6,153 nucleotides of DNA, taken from positions 1-6,153 of the forward strand of contig CAJJZP010000038.1 in NCBI GenBank assembly GCA_905197665.1, given 5' to 3'. Under the pieces are notes generated by a model, which worked only from the letters and a program-made list of their open reading frames with translations, searched no databases and was not told the DNA's origin. The position numbers and the translations under genes were made by a program. Of this stretch, positions 5,991 to 6,153 are shown in pieces. Source of the DNA: an uncultured Collinsella sp. (GTDB taxonomy: Bacteria > Actinomycetota > Coriobacteriia > Coriobacteriales > Coriobacteriaceae). Each line of letters begins with the position of its first letter. Within the stretch, counting starts at the first letter, position 1.

Positions 5991-5999
5991 AACAGTCAA

Positions 6000-6005
6000 C
6001 CTTTC
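6000..6005 (-). promoter_or_regulatory. ygeY ribosome binding site
   Basis: GAAAGG on the minus strand lies nine bases before ATG 5990. It directly abuts the alternative TTG at 5999, so it decides the start in favour of the ATG. Confidence 0.7.
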
Positions 6006-6015
6006 TACAAGGGTT

Positions 6016-6055
6016 TACCTACAGGTAGATATTTCAGATAGATCACTTGTGCCAA
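6016..6055 (-). promoter_or_regulatory. Candidate ygeY promoter with overlapping dyad
   Basis: On the minus strand TTGGCA (6055-6050) is followed by 18 bases and TATCTA (6031-6026), a weak -35/-10 pair. A short palindrome, TACCT-AC-AGGTA on the plus strand (6016-6027), overlaps the -10 box and the expected transcription start, where a repressor could act. Each part alone is weak; the combination and its placement 26-65 bases before the ATG make it worth marking. Confidence 0.28.
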
Positions 6056-6098
6056 GCAGCGTGAGGTTGAGCACCCCACAAGCAAGTAAACGTAGGGT

Positions 6099-6122
6099 GG
6101 CGGAGCATATGTTTGCTCCGTC
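6099..6122. repeat. Inverted repeat / hairpin at the right edge
   Basis: CGGAGCA (6101-6107) and TGCTCCG (6114-6120) are perfect 7-bp arms around a 6-base loop. On the plus strand a G-U and a G-C pair extend the stem to nine. No T run follows on either strand. It could close a gene lying to the right of the window or belong to the ygeY control region. Confidence 0.4.
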
Positions 6123-6153
6123 GCGAGTTCCGCACGCAAAGGAAAGCACTTAA

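Noticed and set aside
5991..5999. TTG start for ygeY, three codons upstream of the ATG
   Set aside because: The GAAAGG site directly abuts it with no spacing, while ATG 5990 is nine bases away.
4518..6041. Plus-strand open frame of 507 codons opposite ygeY
   Set aside because: The translation is a low-complexity run of Val, Gly, Asp, Ala and Leu typical of the antisense of a GC-rich gene, and it conflicts with a clear ygeY.
1..6153. Mobile element, CRISPR array, tRNA or rRNA
   Set aside because: No transposase or integrase motifs, no terminal repeats, no regularly spaced repeats and no cloverleaf-like sequence were seen.

Overview
The window is a compact catabolic gene block read entirely from the minus strand (right to left). 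It carries five complete protein genes and no RNA gene, mobile element or CRISPR array. In transcription order they are: an M20-family YgeY-type hydrolase (5990-4605), a YgeW-type knotted carbamoyltransferase (4403-3201), carbamate kinase (3186-2236), a MocA/YgfJ-like molybdopterin nucleotidyltransferase (2058-1444) and a HyuA-type hydantoinase/dihydropyrimidinase (1434-67). The same families sit together in the Escherichia coli yge/yqe region and in the clusters reported for anaerobic purine and urate breakdown by gut bacteria. The system is therefore recognisable rather than new; the order and the noncoding structures are the less familiar part.

Organism: GC-rich DNA with strong G/C third-position bias, clear AAGGAG/AAAGGA-type ribosome binding sites and an anaerobic purine/ureide gene set fit a gut anaerobe. 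A Coriobacteriia member such as Collinsella or a relative is my best guess. This is inference; no rRNA or other taxonomic marker is present.

Layout: 1-66 is the 3' flank of hyuA, with small palindromes. hyuA and the mocA-like gene are coupled (9-bp gap, Shine-Dalgarno overlapping the upstream stop). The 177-bp gap at 2059-2235 holds a terminator-like hairpin behind carbamate kinase and a possible promoter with a dyad ahead of the mocA-like gene, so two transcription units are likely. Carbamate kinase and ygeW are 14 bp apart and probably cotranscribed. The 201-bp gap at 4404-4604 carries two back-to-back perfect hairpins at the end of ygeY and a third imperfect hairpin in the ygeW leader. 5991-6153 is the upstream region of ygeY, with a dyad, a weak promoter candidate and a hairpin.

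How the genes may work together (inference from families): HyuA opens a cyclic ureide or imide. YgeY cleaves an amide or ureide intermediate. YgeW either transfers a carbamoyl group or runs in reverse, releasing carbamoyl phosphate from a carbamoylated intermediate. Carbamate kinase then converts carbamoyl phosphate plus ADP to ATP, CO2 and ammonia. The MocA-like protein would mature the cofactor of a molybdenum hydroxylase encoded outside the window. The usual partners YgeX (diaminopropionate ammonia-lyase), SsnA, YgfK and the xanthine-dehydrogenase-like hydroxylase are not here and may lie just beyond either edge.
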